Shown: piece after piece, positions 1 to 6,800 of the stretch
Position numbering within the stretch: position 1 is the first letter of the stretch
How the letters are laid out: the number at the start of each line of letters is the position of its first letter
Source: Candidatus Woesearchaeota archaeon CG08_land_8_20_14_0_20_47_9
GTDB taxonomy: Archaea; Nanobdellota; Nanobdellia; Woesearchaeales; CG1-02-47-18
Length of the DNA: 15,469 nt
Direction: 5' to 3'
Assembly: GCA_002763335.1 (NCBI GenBank)
Contig: PEYS01000190.1
Span: forward strand, 1 to 15,469
Translations under genes and position numbers: made by a program
The notes under the pieces: model-generated
What the model was told of the DNA's origin: nothing
Seen by the model: the letters and a program-made list of their open reading frames with translations, nothing else
Database searches by the model: none

Positions 1-74
1 AAAATCTGCGTTTCGAAGCGAGGGGCGTAAAGCCCCGACTTTTAAGTCGGGGATAGCCCCGAGCAGCAGATTTT
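1..74 (+). repeat. Family 1 nested hairpin element, copy A
   Basis: The outer arms AAAATCTGC (1-9) and GCAGATTTT (66-74) are perfectly complementary. Inside lie a GGGGC/GCCCC stem (22-26 with 56-60) and an 8-bp inner hairpin, CCCCGACT/AGTCGGGG (33-52). Bases 16-66 are identical to 2116-2166 (copy B), and a shortened inverted copy sits at 15361-15430. The left flank is cut by the window edge, so the element may extend upstream. No coding capacity is seen. It could be a MITE-like mobile unit, a terminator or a structured RNA; the sequence alone does not decide. Confidence 0.85.
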
Positions 75-89
75 CGTTACTCTACGTCA

Positions 90-145
90 GAAAACTTTGA
101 ATACCAAGCCTAGCCATGAGCGAGGTGAGGTTATTTAAAGTTTTC
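90..145 (+). repeat. Family 2 hairpin element, copy D
   Basis: The arms 90-103 (GAAAACTTTGAATA) and 132-145 (TATTTAAAGTTTTC) pair over 14 positions with one G-T wobble. The core at 104-127 contains CCAAGCC, GCCATGAGC and GCGAGGTG. The same core blocks and a diverged but still complementary pair of arms occur at 3751-3801. It lies 15 bases after the family 1 element at 1-74. Confidence 0.75.
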
Positions 146-205
146 AGAAGTATATGCGTAAACCTGATACTGAAAGACCCCTTCTTTCCGGCTACCCTGC
201 CGGCA

Positions 206-232
206 GTATTTAAATGCACCATATTTAAATAC
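206..232. repeat. AT-rich inverted repeat
   Basis: GTATTTAAAT (206-215) and ATTTAAATAC (223-232) form a perfect 10-bp inverted repeat with a 7-base loop. Each arm contains a TTTAAAT string resembling an archaeal TATA box, so this may be a divergent promoter, a regulator site or simply a hairpin. With the elements at 1-145 and the promoter at 259-338 it accounts for most of the 347-base non-coding stretch at the window start; the remaining bases (146-205) show nothing clear. Confidence 0.45.
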
Positions 233-258
233 CGACTTTAAGCAGGAATTGCAGGTTA

Positions 259-338
259 TTTATAAATCTTATTGAGAAAAGCTTAAATATAACGTGTTCT
301 CTATTAAGTGATACTGCTTAGTCTTTAATTAGTGGAGG
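259..338 (+). promoter_or_regulatory. TATA box and ribosome binding site for the PRC-barrel gene
   Basis: CTTAAATATA at 282-291, preceded by an A-rich BRE-like GAGAAAAG, is a good archaeal TATA box. It predicts transcription starting near 310-315 and a 5' leader of about 35 bases. A second TATA-like string, TTTATAAAT, lies at 259-267. GGAGG at 334-338 is a Shine-Dalgarno sequence 9 bases before the ATG at 348. Confidence 0.6.
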
Positions 339-347
339 ATGAGGTAG

Positions 348-632
348 ATGGCTCAGAAGCAACAGGTAAGCGGGGATGAGGACAAGAGGTATGCAAGAGA
401 GCTTATGGGGAAGACAGTTGTTAGTAAGACTGGTAAGCGCTTTGGCGAAGTGGGTGATATGATCTTTGAGGCAAAATCAGGTGAGCTTATTCACATGGTG
501 CTTATTAATCCAACAGCCTACACCAGCAAGATGGAGCTTGAGAGGGATAAGGAGGGTAATATTCTTGTGCCATTCAGTTCTGTCATTGCAGTAGGTGACT
601 TCATGGTTGTTGCTGAAGAAGATATAATCTGA
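348..632 (+). CDS. PRC-barrel domain protein
   Basis: This 94-residue protein matches the small stand-alone PRC-barrel family. Its pattern is typical: ARELMGKTVVSKTGKRFGEV followed by a short beta-rich stretch and the ending VPFSSVIAVGDFMVV (residues about 17-90). It has no signal peptide or membrane segment, so it should be cytoplasmic. PRC barrels are small all-beta adaptor folds; some haloarchaeal ones (CdpB1/CdpB2) act in cell division through partners such as SepF, and others are linked to RNA handling. Which role applies here cannot be read from the sequence. The start at 348 is supported by GGAGG 9 bases upstream and a TATA box at 282-291. The gene appears monocistronic: its stop codon lies in the left arm of a strong hairpin (631-674), and the next gene is convergent. 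Confidence 0.88.
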   Translation: MAQKQQVSGDEDKRYARELMGKTVVSKTGKRFGEVGDMIFEAKSGELIHMVLINPTAYTSKMELERDKEGNILVPFSSVIAVGDFMVVAEEDII

Positions 633-674
633 ATCTCTGAACAGCTTCGCTAGCGCTCAGCTGTTCAGAGATTC
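631..674. terminator. Perfect 16-bp hairpin between convergent genes (family 3, copy G)
   Basis: The arms 631-646 (GAATCTCTGAACAGCT) and 659-674 are perfectly complementary around the 12-base loop TCGCTAGCGCTC. The TGA stop of the PRC-barrel gene (630-632) overlaps the left arm. Being symmetrical and placed between two convergent genes, it could end or stabilise transcripts from both sides. The inner part, read on the minus strand, resembles the core of the hairpin at 3589-3633. Confidence 0.75.
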
Positions 675-709
675 TGTGTCGGTAACGTCAATTCTGGCGG
701 GGTCATGAG

Positions 710-1342
710 TCATTCAAGCTTTTCTATCCCGTACCACGCATACAGCAGCCTGTCCACTGCCCTTAGAATCTCCATGCCCCTTCCTGAGATGGTGATGCAA
801 TTTCCCTGGAGATAAAGACCTGCAGGCTCATCATCCTCCCTAATATATACCACTGCCTGCTCTGTGTTCGTGCAGTTTATTATGGGCCTGTTAGAGCATG
901 CATCTGTTATGTTTATAGTGCAGGCTGCAACTGGCGTTATGTCAAGCCCCCTTGCCATGTTGAGGCTCAGCTCTGCAGCCCCAAGGGCGACATAAGTTAG
1001 AGTGGCTGTGTATGATGGGTCGAATGTTACGTAAACCTCGCTGCTTATAAAGCGATCATCTAAACCCCCGGTGATTGTTACATTCTCAACCTCATATGGG
1101 TTGAACCTCAGGAGAAGGTTGTATATATCGCCATCTCTCTGCCATTGGGTGTGCCACATGCCCCCACGCTTCTCAAAAATAAAATGGTTGTACTCTATAA
1201 CATCACTGTTATTAGATGCACGGCGGCTCTGGATGTATCTGGAGGTTGTTACTGACACTATAACCAATAAAATTAGGAGTACGATGTAGGTGGTATAATC
1301 AGGCTTTTTGCCTTTTTGCTTCTTACCCTTTTTTTTAGCCAT
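710..1342 (-). CDS. Single-pass membrane protein of unknown function with an extracellular domain
   Basis: The protein has 210 residues. The first 15 are almost all Lys, Gly and Gln (MAKKKGKKQKGKK), followed by one hydrophobic segment (about 18-35, YTTYIVLLILLVIVSV). This predicts a short cytoplasmic basic N-terminus, a membrane anchor and a domain of about 170 residues outside. The outer part contains VIEYNHFIFEKRGGMWHTQW (about 48-67) and four cysteines between about 141 and 182 that could form disulfides. I recall similar proteins (VIEYN-x-F followed by a G-W-T/Q motif) as uncharacterised DPANN hypotheticals, but I do not recognise a named family. No Shine-Dalgarno sequence is visible before the ATG. 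A weak TATA-like TTCATAAAC about 27 bases upstream would fit a leaderless transcript. It converges with the PRC-barrel gene. Confidence 0.8.
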   Translation of the reverse strand: MAKKKGKKQKGKKPDYTTYIVLLILLVIVSVTTSRYIQSRRASNNSDVIEYNHFIFEKRGGMWHTQWQRDGDIYNLLLRFNPYEVENVTITGGLDDRFISSEVYVTFDPSYTATLTYVALGAAELSLNMARGLDITPVAACTINITDACSNRPIINCTNTEQAVVYIREDDEPAGLYLQGNCITISGRGMEILRAVDRLLYAWYGIEKLE

Positions 1343-1411
1343 GCTAAAGCTTGGATGTTGAATGGTTTATGAATGTTACTGTTAGATTTGAGTAAAAACT
1401 TAATTACGTGC

Positions 1412-1560
1412 TTTTAGCTTTAATAGCTGTTTTTTAGCTTTACCCCACCCTGTCTTTGCAAAGGGCTCCCGCCCTGGCCGCCCCCGCCCATCGATACCAC
1501 CAAAGACATAGCAGGCCAACTAGGAGTCATCTTGCACTCCAAAAACTCGGGTCTCAAGCC
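1412..1560. other. Intergenic block with direct repeats and a GC-rich, structured core
   Basis: TTTTAGCTTTA occurs twice, at 1412-1422 and 1432-1442. Next comes a stretch (about 1443-1490) far richer in G+C than its flanks. TGTCTTTG (1451-1458) and CAAAGACA (1501-1508) are perfectly complementary, enclosing a small GGGC/GCCC hairpin (1463-1474). GGAGT/ACTCC (1523-1540) forms another small stem. On the minus strand two short overlapping open frames (about 37-45 codons) run through it, neither with a convincing start. It may be a structured RNA, a degraded insertion or a gene remnant; I cannot decide. Confidence 0.35.
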
Positions 1561-1583
1561 TTATCACTGGGTACATTAATCTT

Positions 1584-1895
1584 TTAAAATACCCCTTTGA
1601 TGTAATCTTTAATATAACTAACTACTTCCTCTGGTTTATTAGCATTAAATGGTGCCTTTCCTCCCCAAGGTGCCCCCCCCTCCCCAAATATATCTTCAAG
1701 ATTATCAACAACCTTTATAGCAGGACTGATCCCCAAGTCTTTGATCAGGTTGCTTATTTCATAGAGTCCATGAGGAGCTTGGGATGGTACTTCTTTTATC
1801 ACCATCTGCTCCAAGCTGCTTATGAAGTCACGGATTTTTAAATAAGGTACTAACTCACTAGGTTCCACATCAGCAAAGTAGTCAACTCCCTCCAT
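1584..1895 (-). CDS. Small hypothetical protein
   Basis: This 103-residue acidic protein has no signal peptide or membrane segment, so it is probably cytoplasmic. It looks mainly helical at both ends (SELVPYLKIRDFISSLEQMV and PEEVVSYIKDYIKGVF) with a Gly/Pro-rich loop in the middle (GEGGAPWGGKAPFN). No family is recognised. The start is well supported: GAGGAGG lies 7 bases upstream, and a TATA-like ATTTATA sits about 55 bases upstream on the same strand, giving a leader near 30 bases. The codons for the Gly-rich loop contain a run of eight G (1673-1680 as C on the plus strand), which could slip. It appears to be a single-gene transcript with hairpin elements on its upstream side. Confidence 0.68.
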   Translation of the reverse strand: MEGVDYFADVEPSELVPYLKIRDFISSLEQMVIKEVPSQAPHGLYEISNLIKDLGISPAIKVVDNLEDIFGEGGAPWGGKAPFNANKPEEVVSYIKDYIKGVF

Positions 1896-1902
1896 TTTGT
1901 TG

Positions 1903-1956
1903 CCTCCTCTAATCTTATTTTTCTCATGCCACTTGCCGATATGTCACCGTATAAAT
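1903..1956 (-). promoter_or_regulatory. Promoter and ribosome binding site of the small minus-strand gene
   Basis: On the minus strand GAGGAGG (1909-1903) lies 7 bases before the ATG at 1895. ATTTATA (1956-1950) is a TATA-like box placed for a start near 1927. The rest of the 1896-2229 non-coding stretch holds the hairpins at 2045-2096 and 2099-2176 and the ATPase promoter; 1957-2044 shows nothing clear. Confidence 0.5.
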
Positions 1957-2044
1957 CACCTGTGAAGGCATCTTACAGAAGAAACTTCTAGAGGATAGTT
2001 GCATAAGTTTTTGTCAAGGGGTTATAGATATTACTTAAAATGTT

Positions 2045-2096
2045 ACTCAATTTTCGCCTGAGTTTAAAGCTCCGCCCTTTAGGGCGAAAATTGAGT
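2045..2096. repeat. Hairpin with 14-bp perfect arms (element I)
   Basis: ACTCAATTTTCGCC (2045-2058) and its exact complement (2083-2096) flank a 24-base middle. The middle can form a competing local hairpin, CGCCC-TTTA-GGGCG (2073-2086), which uses part of the right arm, and a small GAG/CTC stem (2060-2072). It ends 2 bases before the next hairpin element. No second copy of its core was found in this window. Confidence 0.7.
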
Positions 2097-2098
2097 CT

Positions 2099-2176
2099 AA
2101 AAATTCGCCGTGTCAAAGCGAGGGGCGTAAAGCCCCGACTTTTAAGTCGGGGATAGCCCCGAGCAGGCGAATTTTT
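2099..2176 (+). repeat. Family 1 nested hairpin element, copy B
   Basis: The outer arms AAAAATTCGCC (2099-2109) and GGCGAATTTTT (2166-2176) pair over 11 bp, followed by a total run of eight T (2172-2179). The core 2116-2166 is identical over 51 bases to copy A, although the outer stem differs (TTCGCC/GGCGAA here, TCTGC/GCAGA in A). Copy C at the window end shares this arm type in inverted orientation. The T run after the stem resembles a terminator, but no gene on the same strand ends just upstream. Confidence 0.88.
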
Positions 2177-2189
2177 TTTACACTGAAAC

Positions 2190-2228
2190 GTAACATTTAT
2201 ATAGTATTTGTTACACTCCACTGTAACA
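2190..2228 (+). promoter_or_regulatory. ATPase promoter with operator-like inverted repeat
   Basis: TTTATATA (2197-2204) is a strong TATA box centred about 30 bases before the ATG at 2230, predicting a leaderless or nearly leaderless mRNA. TGTTACA (2209-2215) and TGTAACA (2222-2228) form a perfect 7-bp inverted repeat with a 6-base spacer, covering the expected transcription start. A third half-site, GTAACA, lies at 2190-2195, just upstream of the TATA box. This placement suits a repressor that blocks initiation; the regulator is not identified. Confidence 0.55.
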
Positions 2229-2229
2229 T

Positions 2230-3576
2230 ATGGAGATTGGAAAATTAAATGAATGGAATCCCTGGTGGGAAAATAAGGAACTTATAGAAGAATTAAGAGG
2301 ACAAGCCAGGCCTACGTATAATCTGCTTGTAAATTCTGTTAATTTAAGAGAAGTCACTATAATAACAGGGGTGAGAAGATCCGGGAAAAGCACCTTAATG
2401 TATCAGATGGTTTATGACCTGCTTAAAAAGGGGTTGGATCCGAAACAGATTCTTTTTGTAAACCTAGAGGATGTAGCACTGGCAGATAACCCATTGGATG
2501 AGATATACAATAGCTATAGAGAAAATGTGAACCTGGACAAGAAAGCCTATATATTCCTTGATGAGATTCATAGAAGAGCTAGATGGGAGTCCTGGATAAG
2601 AAAAAAACACGACCTCAAGACAAAAGACAAATTTGTTATTTCAGGTTCATGCTCATATCTTCTGAAGAAAGAATACTCAGCCCTCTTGACTGGAAGAAAT
2701 CTGATGTTTGAGATATTCCCTCTGAGTTATAAGGAATTTCTGTTATTTAAAGGAATTGGTATTAATGAAAACAACATAAAAAAAGGTATCTTACTTGATA
2801 AGACAAGGCTGGCAATCCTAAAAAACTTGAAAGAATACATAGTCCTCGGAGGTTTTCCTCAACTGATATTTACACAGGAAGAATATAAAACAAAGCTTCT
2901 TAAACAGTACTTTGACGACATCCTTTATAAAGACATTGTAGACAGATATGATCTTGATGTTCAGAAAGCAAAGGATCTTGCACTATTCTTGATTACAAAC
3001 TTCACAAGCCTTATTTCACTAAGAAGCTTACGGAATACTCTGAAAATATCCTATGATACTGTCAAAGACTATGTATCTTATTATACTGAAGCGTTCCTGT
3101 TCTTTACACTTGACTATTTTTCCTATTCTCTTAACGAGCAGAAAACACGTCCTTCCAAGATTTATTGTATAGACAATGGGTTGAGAAACGCGGTTTCCTT
3201 TAAATTTTCCAAGGATGAAGGGAAGCTCGCTGAAAACCTTGTTTTCTTGGAACTCAAAAGGAGGGATTGCGATATTTATTATTGGAAGAATAAAGCTGAG
3301 GTTGACTTTATTATAAAAGATATTGATAAGCTTACTGCCATAAATGTCACATTCTCCTCTGAAATCAACAAAAGAGAGGTAAAATCACTTCTTGAATTCA
3401 AGGGATCATTTAAGAAGCAGGCAAAAAAACCAATTAAACTGATTACCATAACAAAAGATCTTGAAATAAGATCTGATGGAATTAGCTTTGTTCCCTTGTG
3501 GAAATGGTTGCTTTTGGCCCCTAGGCAGGGGATGGCCCAGAACAGCAGATTTCCGTTACATCTCCCCTTATGTTAA
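2230..3576 (+). CDS. AAA_14/DUF4143 family ATPase
   Basis: The protein has 448 residues. The N-terminal AAA domain shows Walker A GVRRSGKST (47-55), Walker B KAYIFLDEIH (105-114) and the sensor-like FVISGSC (135-141). The characteristic LTGR, PLSYKEF and GGFP strings follow to about 210. The C-terminal DUF4143 domain, which has a PD-(D/E)XK nuclease-like fold in this family, shows ENLVFLELKRR (335-345) and YYWKNKAEVDFII (350-362). Such ATPases are abundant in archaea and often horizontally spread; their substrate is generally unknown. The family normally ends near PLWKWLL (422-428). Here about 20 extra residues come from a decayed hairpin repeat. The gene is AT-rich (sampled lines about 30-37% GC against about 50% in the genes downstream) and favours AGA for arginine where the others favour AGG, which suggests acquisition by transfer. 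It has its own operator-like promoter. Confidence 0.92.
   Translation: MEIGKLNEWNPWWENKELIEELRGQARPTYNLLVNSVNLREVTIITGVRRSGKSTLMYQMVYDLLKKGLDPKQILFVNLEDVALADNPLDEIYNSYRENVNLDKKAYIFLDEIHRRARWESWIRKKHDLKTKDKFVISGSCSYLLKKEYSALLTGRNLMFEIFPLSYKEFLLFKGIGINENNIKKGILLDKTRLAILKNLKEYIVLGGFPQLIFTQEEYKTKLLKQYFDDILYKDIVDRYDLDVQKAKDLALFLITNFTSLISLRSLRNTLKISYDTVKDYVSYYTEAFLFFTLDYFSYSLNEQKTRPSKIYCIDNGLRNAVSFKFSKDEGKLAENLVFLELKRRDCDIYYWKNKAEVDFIIKDIDKLTAINVTFSSEINKREVKSLLEFKGSFKKQAKKPIKLITITKDLEIRSDGISFVPLWKWLLLAPRQGMAQNSRFPLHLPLC
3500..3559 (+). repeat. Decayed family 1 element at the ATPase 3' end (copy A')
   Basis: Bases 3528-3559 match 49-80 of copy A at 28 of 32 positions, from GGGGAT through the right arm and on to CGTTAC. 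The left half is degraded, but GGAAAT (3500-3505) can still pair with ATTTCC (3549-3554). The sequence is translated in frame as the last residues of the ATPase; the TAA stop is at 3574-3576. Confidence 0.75.
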
Positions 3577-3588
3577 GGCTCTAATAAA

Positions 3589-3633
3589 AGAATTTAGAAT
3601 GGCTGGAGCGTAGCGTAAGCTAGTCAAAATTCT
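3589..3633 (+). repeat. Family 3 hairpin, copy F
   Basis: AGAATTTAGAATGGCT (3589-3604) pairs with 3618-3633 at 13 of 16 positions plus a G-T wobble, around the loop GGAGCGTAGCGTA. The core aligns with the hairpin at 631-674 read on the other strand (GAGCG, TAGCG and AAGCT blocks). It lies 12 bases after the ATPase stop and probably ends its transcript. Confidence 0.65.
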
Positions 3634-3666
3634 CAGTAAAATTAATATACTACCTCGCCCAAAGAG

Positions 3667-3675
3667 TTTATAAAT
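3667..3675 (+). promoter_or_regulatory. TATA box for the surface-protein locus
   Basis: TTTATAAAT is a good archaeal TATA box and the best candidate upstream of the four-gene block. It predicts a start near 3697-3702, so the mRNA would have a leader of about 120 bases containing the heptamer repeats and the hairpin at 3751-3801. Confidence 0.5.
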
Positions 3676-3695
3676 CATATTATAGAAGGCTTTTG

Positions 3696-3720
3696 GCTAT
3701 TAGCTATTAGCTGTTAGCTA
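3696..3720 (+). repeat. Short tandem heptamer repeat
   Basis: GCTATTA, GCTATTA, GCTGTTA and a partial GCTA follow each other without gaps near the predicted transcription start of the surface locus. TTAGCT strings also recur at 1412-1442. This could be a protein-binding array or a slippage product. Confidence 0.6.
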
Positions 3721-3750
3721 AACACCAATAAGATAACAATAACTGACATA

Positions 3751-3801
3751 AGAAAACCTTGAACCCAAGCCATGAGCAAAGCGAGGTGTTCAAGGTTTCC
3801 T
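3751..3801 (+). repeat. Family 2 hairpin element, copy E, in the leader of the surface locus
   Basis: AGAAAACCTTGAAC (3751-3764) pairs with 3788-3801 at 13 of 14 positions. The core (CCAAGCC, ATGAGC, GCGAGGTG) matches the element at 90-145. Two arm base pairs differ from that copy by changes on both sides (T-A to C-G), and a G-T wobble is G-C here. It ends 17 bases before the ATG at 3819, so in mRNA it would sit just upstream of the ribosome site. Confidence 0.75.
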
Positions 3802-3818
3802 ATAAGAAGAGTGTGAAA

Positions 3819-6800
3819 ATGGTATCTGGACGTTTAACGCTGCATGCTTTGGTTGTTCTGATTGTGTGCCTGATGATCTTCCCTGGCTTTGTGCATTCTG
3901 CAAACTGGGGTGGAAGCTGGGGGAATAAATGTTGTACCTGGGCAATGGATCATTGCAAGGAGTGTAGCCCTTATGAAGGCCATTATGATAGATGCTTATT
4001 CTATTACACGTGTGATCCAAACGGTAAGATTCATAAGATATACAGGAATAGGTGCAGAGTGGGTTGTTTTTTTAAAACAAAATGTTTTGGACTTTGTTGG
4101 GATGAATGGTACCATGACTGTGGTGCAATAAGCGAAGATATGAAGTACGGATTTGATAGGGGTTTGGTTGAGGACAAAGATGGGGATGGCTATGAGGTGC
4201 CAACCTCAACAGATATGAAAATGAAACCGCGTCAGTGTGACCCTGATGATTACAACCCTTGTGACCCTTGTGTTACTGAGAATGCAAGAGTGGCGTGTAA
4301 GGAGTTCTGCGATGGGGTAAATAAGATATGGAAAGATGGTAAATTAGTGGATGGTAAAGAGTGGTGCTCAGAGAATTCTGCAAGTGTGGAGAGCAAGTGC
4401 GGCTTTACACCAACTGCCCCTGCTGTACAGCCTCCTGTTGGAGGAACAGGCTTACCAGACCTTCCATGCTGTAAGAAGTGTAGAACCGCTAAAATAAAGG
4501 ACGGCGAAGCACCTGATATCTCAGACTTAAAAACAGAGTGTCGTGATCTACCAAGCTGCGATGAACAAGGCCTTAAGGAGGGGACAGAGTGTGCCTACAA
4601 TAGTGTCTGCGGACCATACACAGGTGGGTGGGAAGGCAGTTTTAACGGTTATACCTATAACACGCCCTGGTCATTTTGTAATGTATGCAAGGAGTGTGTA
4701 AACAAGGGTACTGAGGCTGCACCTAATTATAAATGCGATTATTACGACGCAGATGCTGATAAGGGCTGGCTGGCTCCTGAGGGCTACGAAGGCCCCACCT
4801 GCCCAGAGGAAGGGGAAGATGGAGGCTCAGGCAATGCACTCTGCACATTCTGCCATGCAGGCCCATATTGCACGAGGAAAGGAAAAACCCATGAGCTTTG
4901 TGTGGCAGAGGGAGGATGCGTGAACCATTACGGCCAGTATGGTGATGATGAACAGTATGTTGGTGTCTGCGCGAGGTGCACAAAGTATGCTGATAAACCT
5001 GAGGTAGGTGGCCATGGCTTTGCAGTAATCGAGACCAACTTCTACTTCGGAGATGACGCCGAAGAATGCAACAATGACTGCACCTACTGCCTCAATGGCG
5101 AGTGCAAAGACGTGCCTAAGGGTAAGAGTACAATAGATGTAATCGGCTTTTCTGAGCACTGGGATGATGAGTGCCCTGACGGTGGAGTCTGTGATGCTGA
5201 AGGCGAGGCAGGCAAGTGCGTATCTGCTGATGACAGCGAAGACATCTGCACAGACGTCTTCAACGCAGACTGGACAGGAACTTATTGCTGCGGCGATGAT
5301 ATATACAACCCAGCTGATAAGAAGAATAAGGACAAGCCAAATGAGGGCCACGAGTATTACAATGACCCTGCTGCTGGTGCTACTGGCGGCTGCTGGGATG
5401 GAAATACTGTTCTTACAGGCGAGTTTATTCCCTCAAAGCTTCATGAATCTATGCTTACTGATGAGAGAAGGAATCAGGATGTTGTAAACTACAAGGGCCA
5501 GTTCCATGGATGTGCTGTAGAGAAATCACTGTACATTCCTGAGAATGATGAATCCCTTAAGCTAGTTGACTCATTCACTGAGCAGCCCCTTATCACAAAC
5601 CACAAGTATTGCGAATACATGGTTGATAACCAGCTCTTCTGCTCCTACACAGAGGAATGGTTGCCGAGGGAAGGGAAGGACAGAAGCACGTTAAAGCAGA
5701 TTGGCTGGCAGAACGAATCTGCACAGCAGGCAGAGTGCTGTGCTCCTGATGAATGCTGGTCAGGCTCAGAGTGCCTCCACAATCAGGCAAAGCTGCCAGA
5801 TGAGGCATCTGTGCATAAACAATGGAGATGCATTGATGGCGAGTGGAGGAACTATGCTGAGCTGAAGTACAGTTGGGATCAAGCCTTGTGGGGCTTCTGC
5901 CCTAAAACAAGCCAGTGCCTTATCAATCCTGCTGGCAATGCTGATAACAACGATAAGCCAGAGGCGTATTTCTCTGACAAGCCGCCGCAGTGCATTGCTG
6001 ACGGCACCTACATTCTTGACCACTTCTGCGACAATGGCAACTGGACAACAAGGTCAAGGGTTATTGCCCTGCAGCTTATAAGCCTTGCAGAGCAGCAGGG
6101 CGCATCAGACTACACAGTATTCTGCGACAGCTATCAGAGGGTGCTGAACAACTACCAGTACCTTGTAAAGGGAGTCTATGCTGAGGACTACCTCCAGGAT
6201 AGGTGCACTATCAACAATGTGGATGTGCCCTGCGTCAACAACTTCTGTGTCGTAAAGTTCGGGAGCTCTGTTGTCTTCGGGGTCTCGCTTAATCAGGATA
6301 TTGATGCAAGGCCTCACAGCTTCCTTGACATGCTCGGCCTAGAGTCATGCCCTGTAGGCAGGCTTGCACCCTGCGACAGCACATCAAGGGTGTGGTATGA
6401 TCCTGAGCTGAGGCTGGTATTCCACTCTGACTCTGCAATAAGCCTGAAGCAGATTGGGCGTGAGCAGCTCAGGCAGGGCTTCCTGAGCAGGATATTTGCA
6501 TGGATGCGCGACATGATAATGGATGTGCTCCGCATAGGCCCTGTAAGCGAGATAGGGGCTAGTGAGGACTACCAGTTCATAGACAAGACTAGGGGCTTCA
6601 GGTCATTATACATTGATAATGCTGGCAGCAGGAACATACAGGGCTTTACAGAGAACCTCTACGATGAATCATCACAAAGCCTTAAGGAGTACATGACTAT
6701 ACGCTACACAGGCTTCACAACTGACATCTGCAGCCTTGCAAATGCGAGGCGCCAGAACAGCTGCTACGAAGACATGGGGAGGCAGTATGTTGTTGCCTCA

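Noticed and set aside
1500..1580. tRNA or tRNA remnant
   Set aside because: Small stems are present, but no cloverleaf, T-loop or acceptor pattern could be assembled.
1..2176. CRISPR array
   Set aside because: The repeated units are long nested hairpins far apart, without regular short spacers.
1988..2221. Minus-strand open frame of 77 codons upstream of the ATPase
   Set aside because: It runs through two hairpin elements and has no protein-like features.
3759..3818. TTG start giving 20 extra N-terminal residues on the first surface protein
   Set aside because: The extension is translated from a hairpin repeat and would place 20 residues ahead of a normal signal peptide that begins at ATG 3819.
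4827..5351. Minus-strand open frame of 174 codons with a hydrophobic look
   Set aside because: It is a shadow of the Cys-rich secreted protein; the hydrophobicity comes from complementing acidic codons. No promoter or ribosome site was found.
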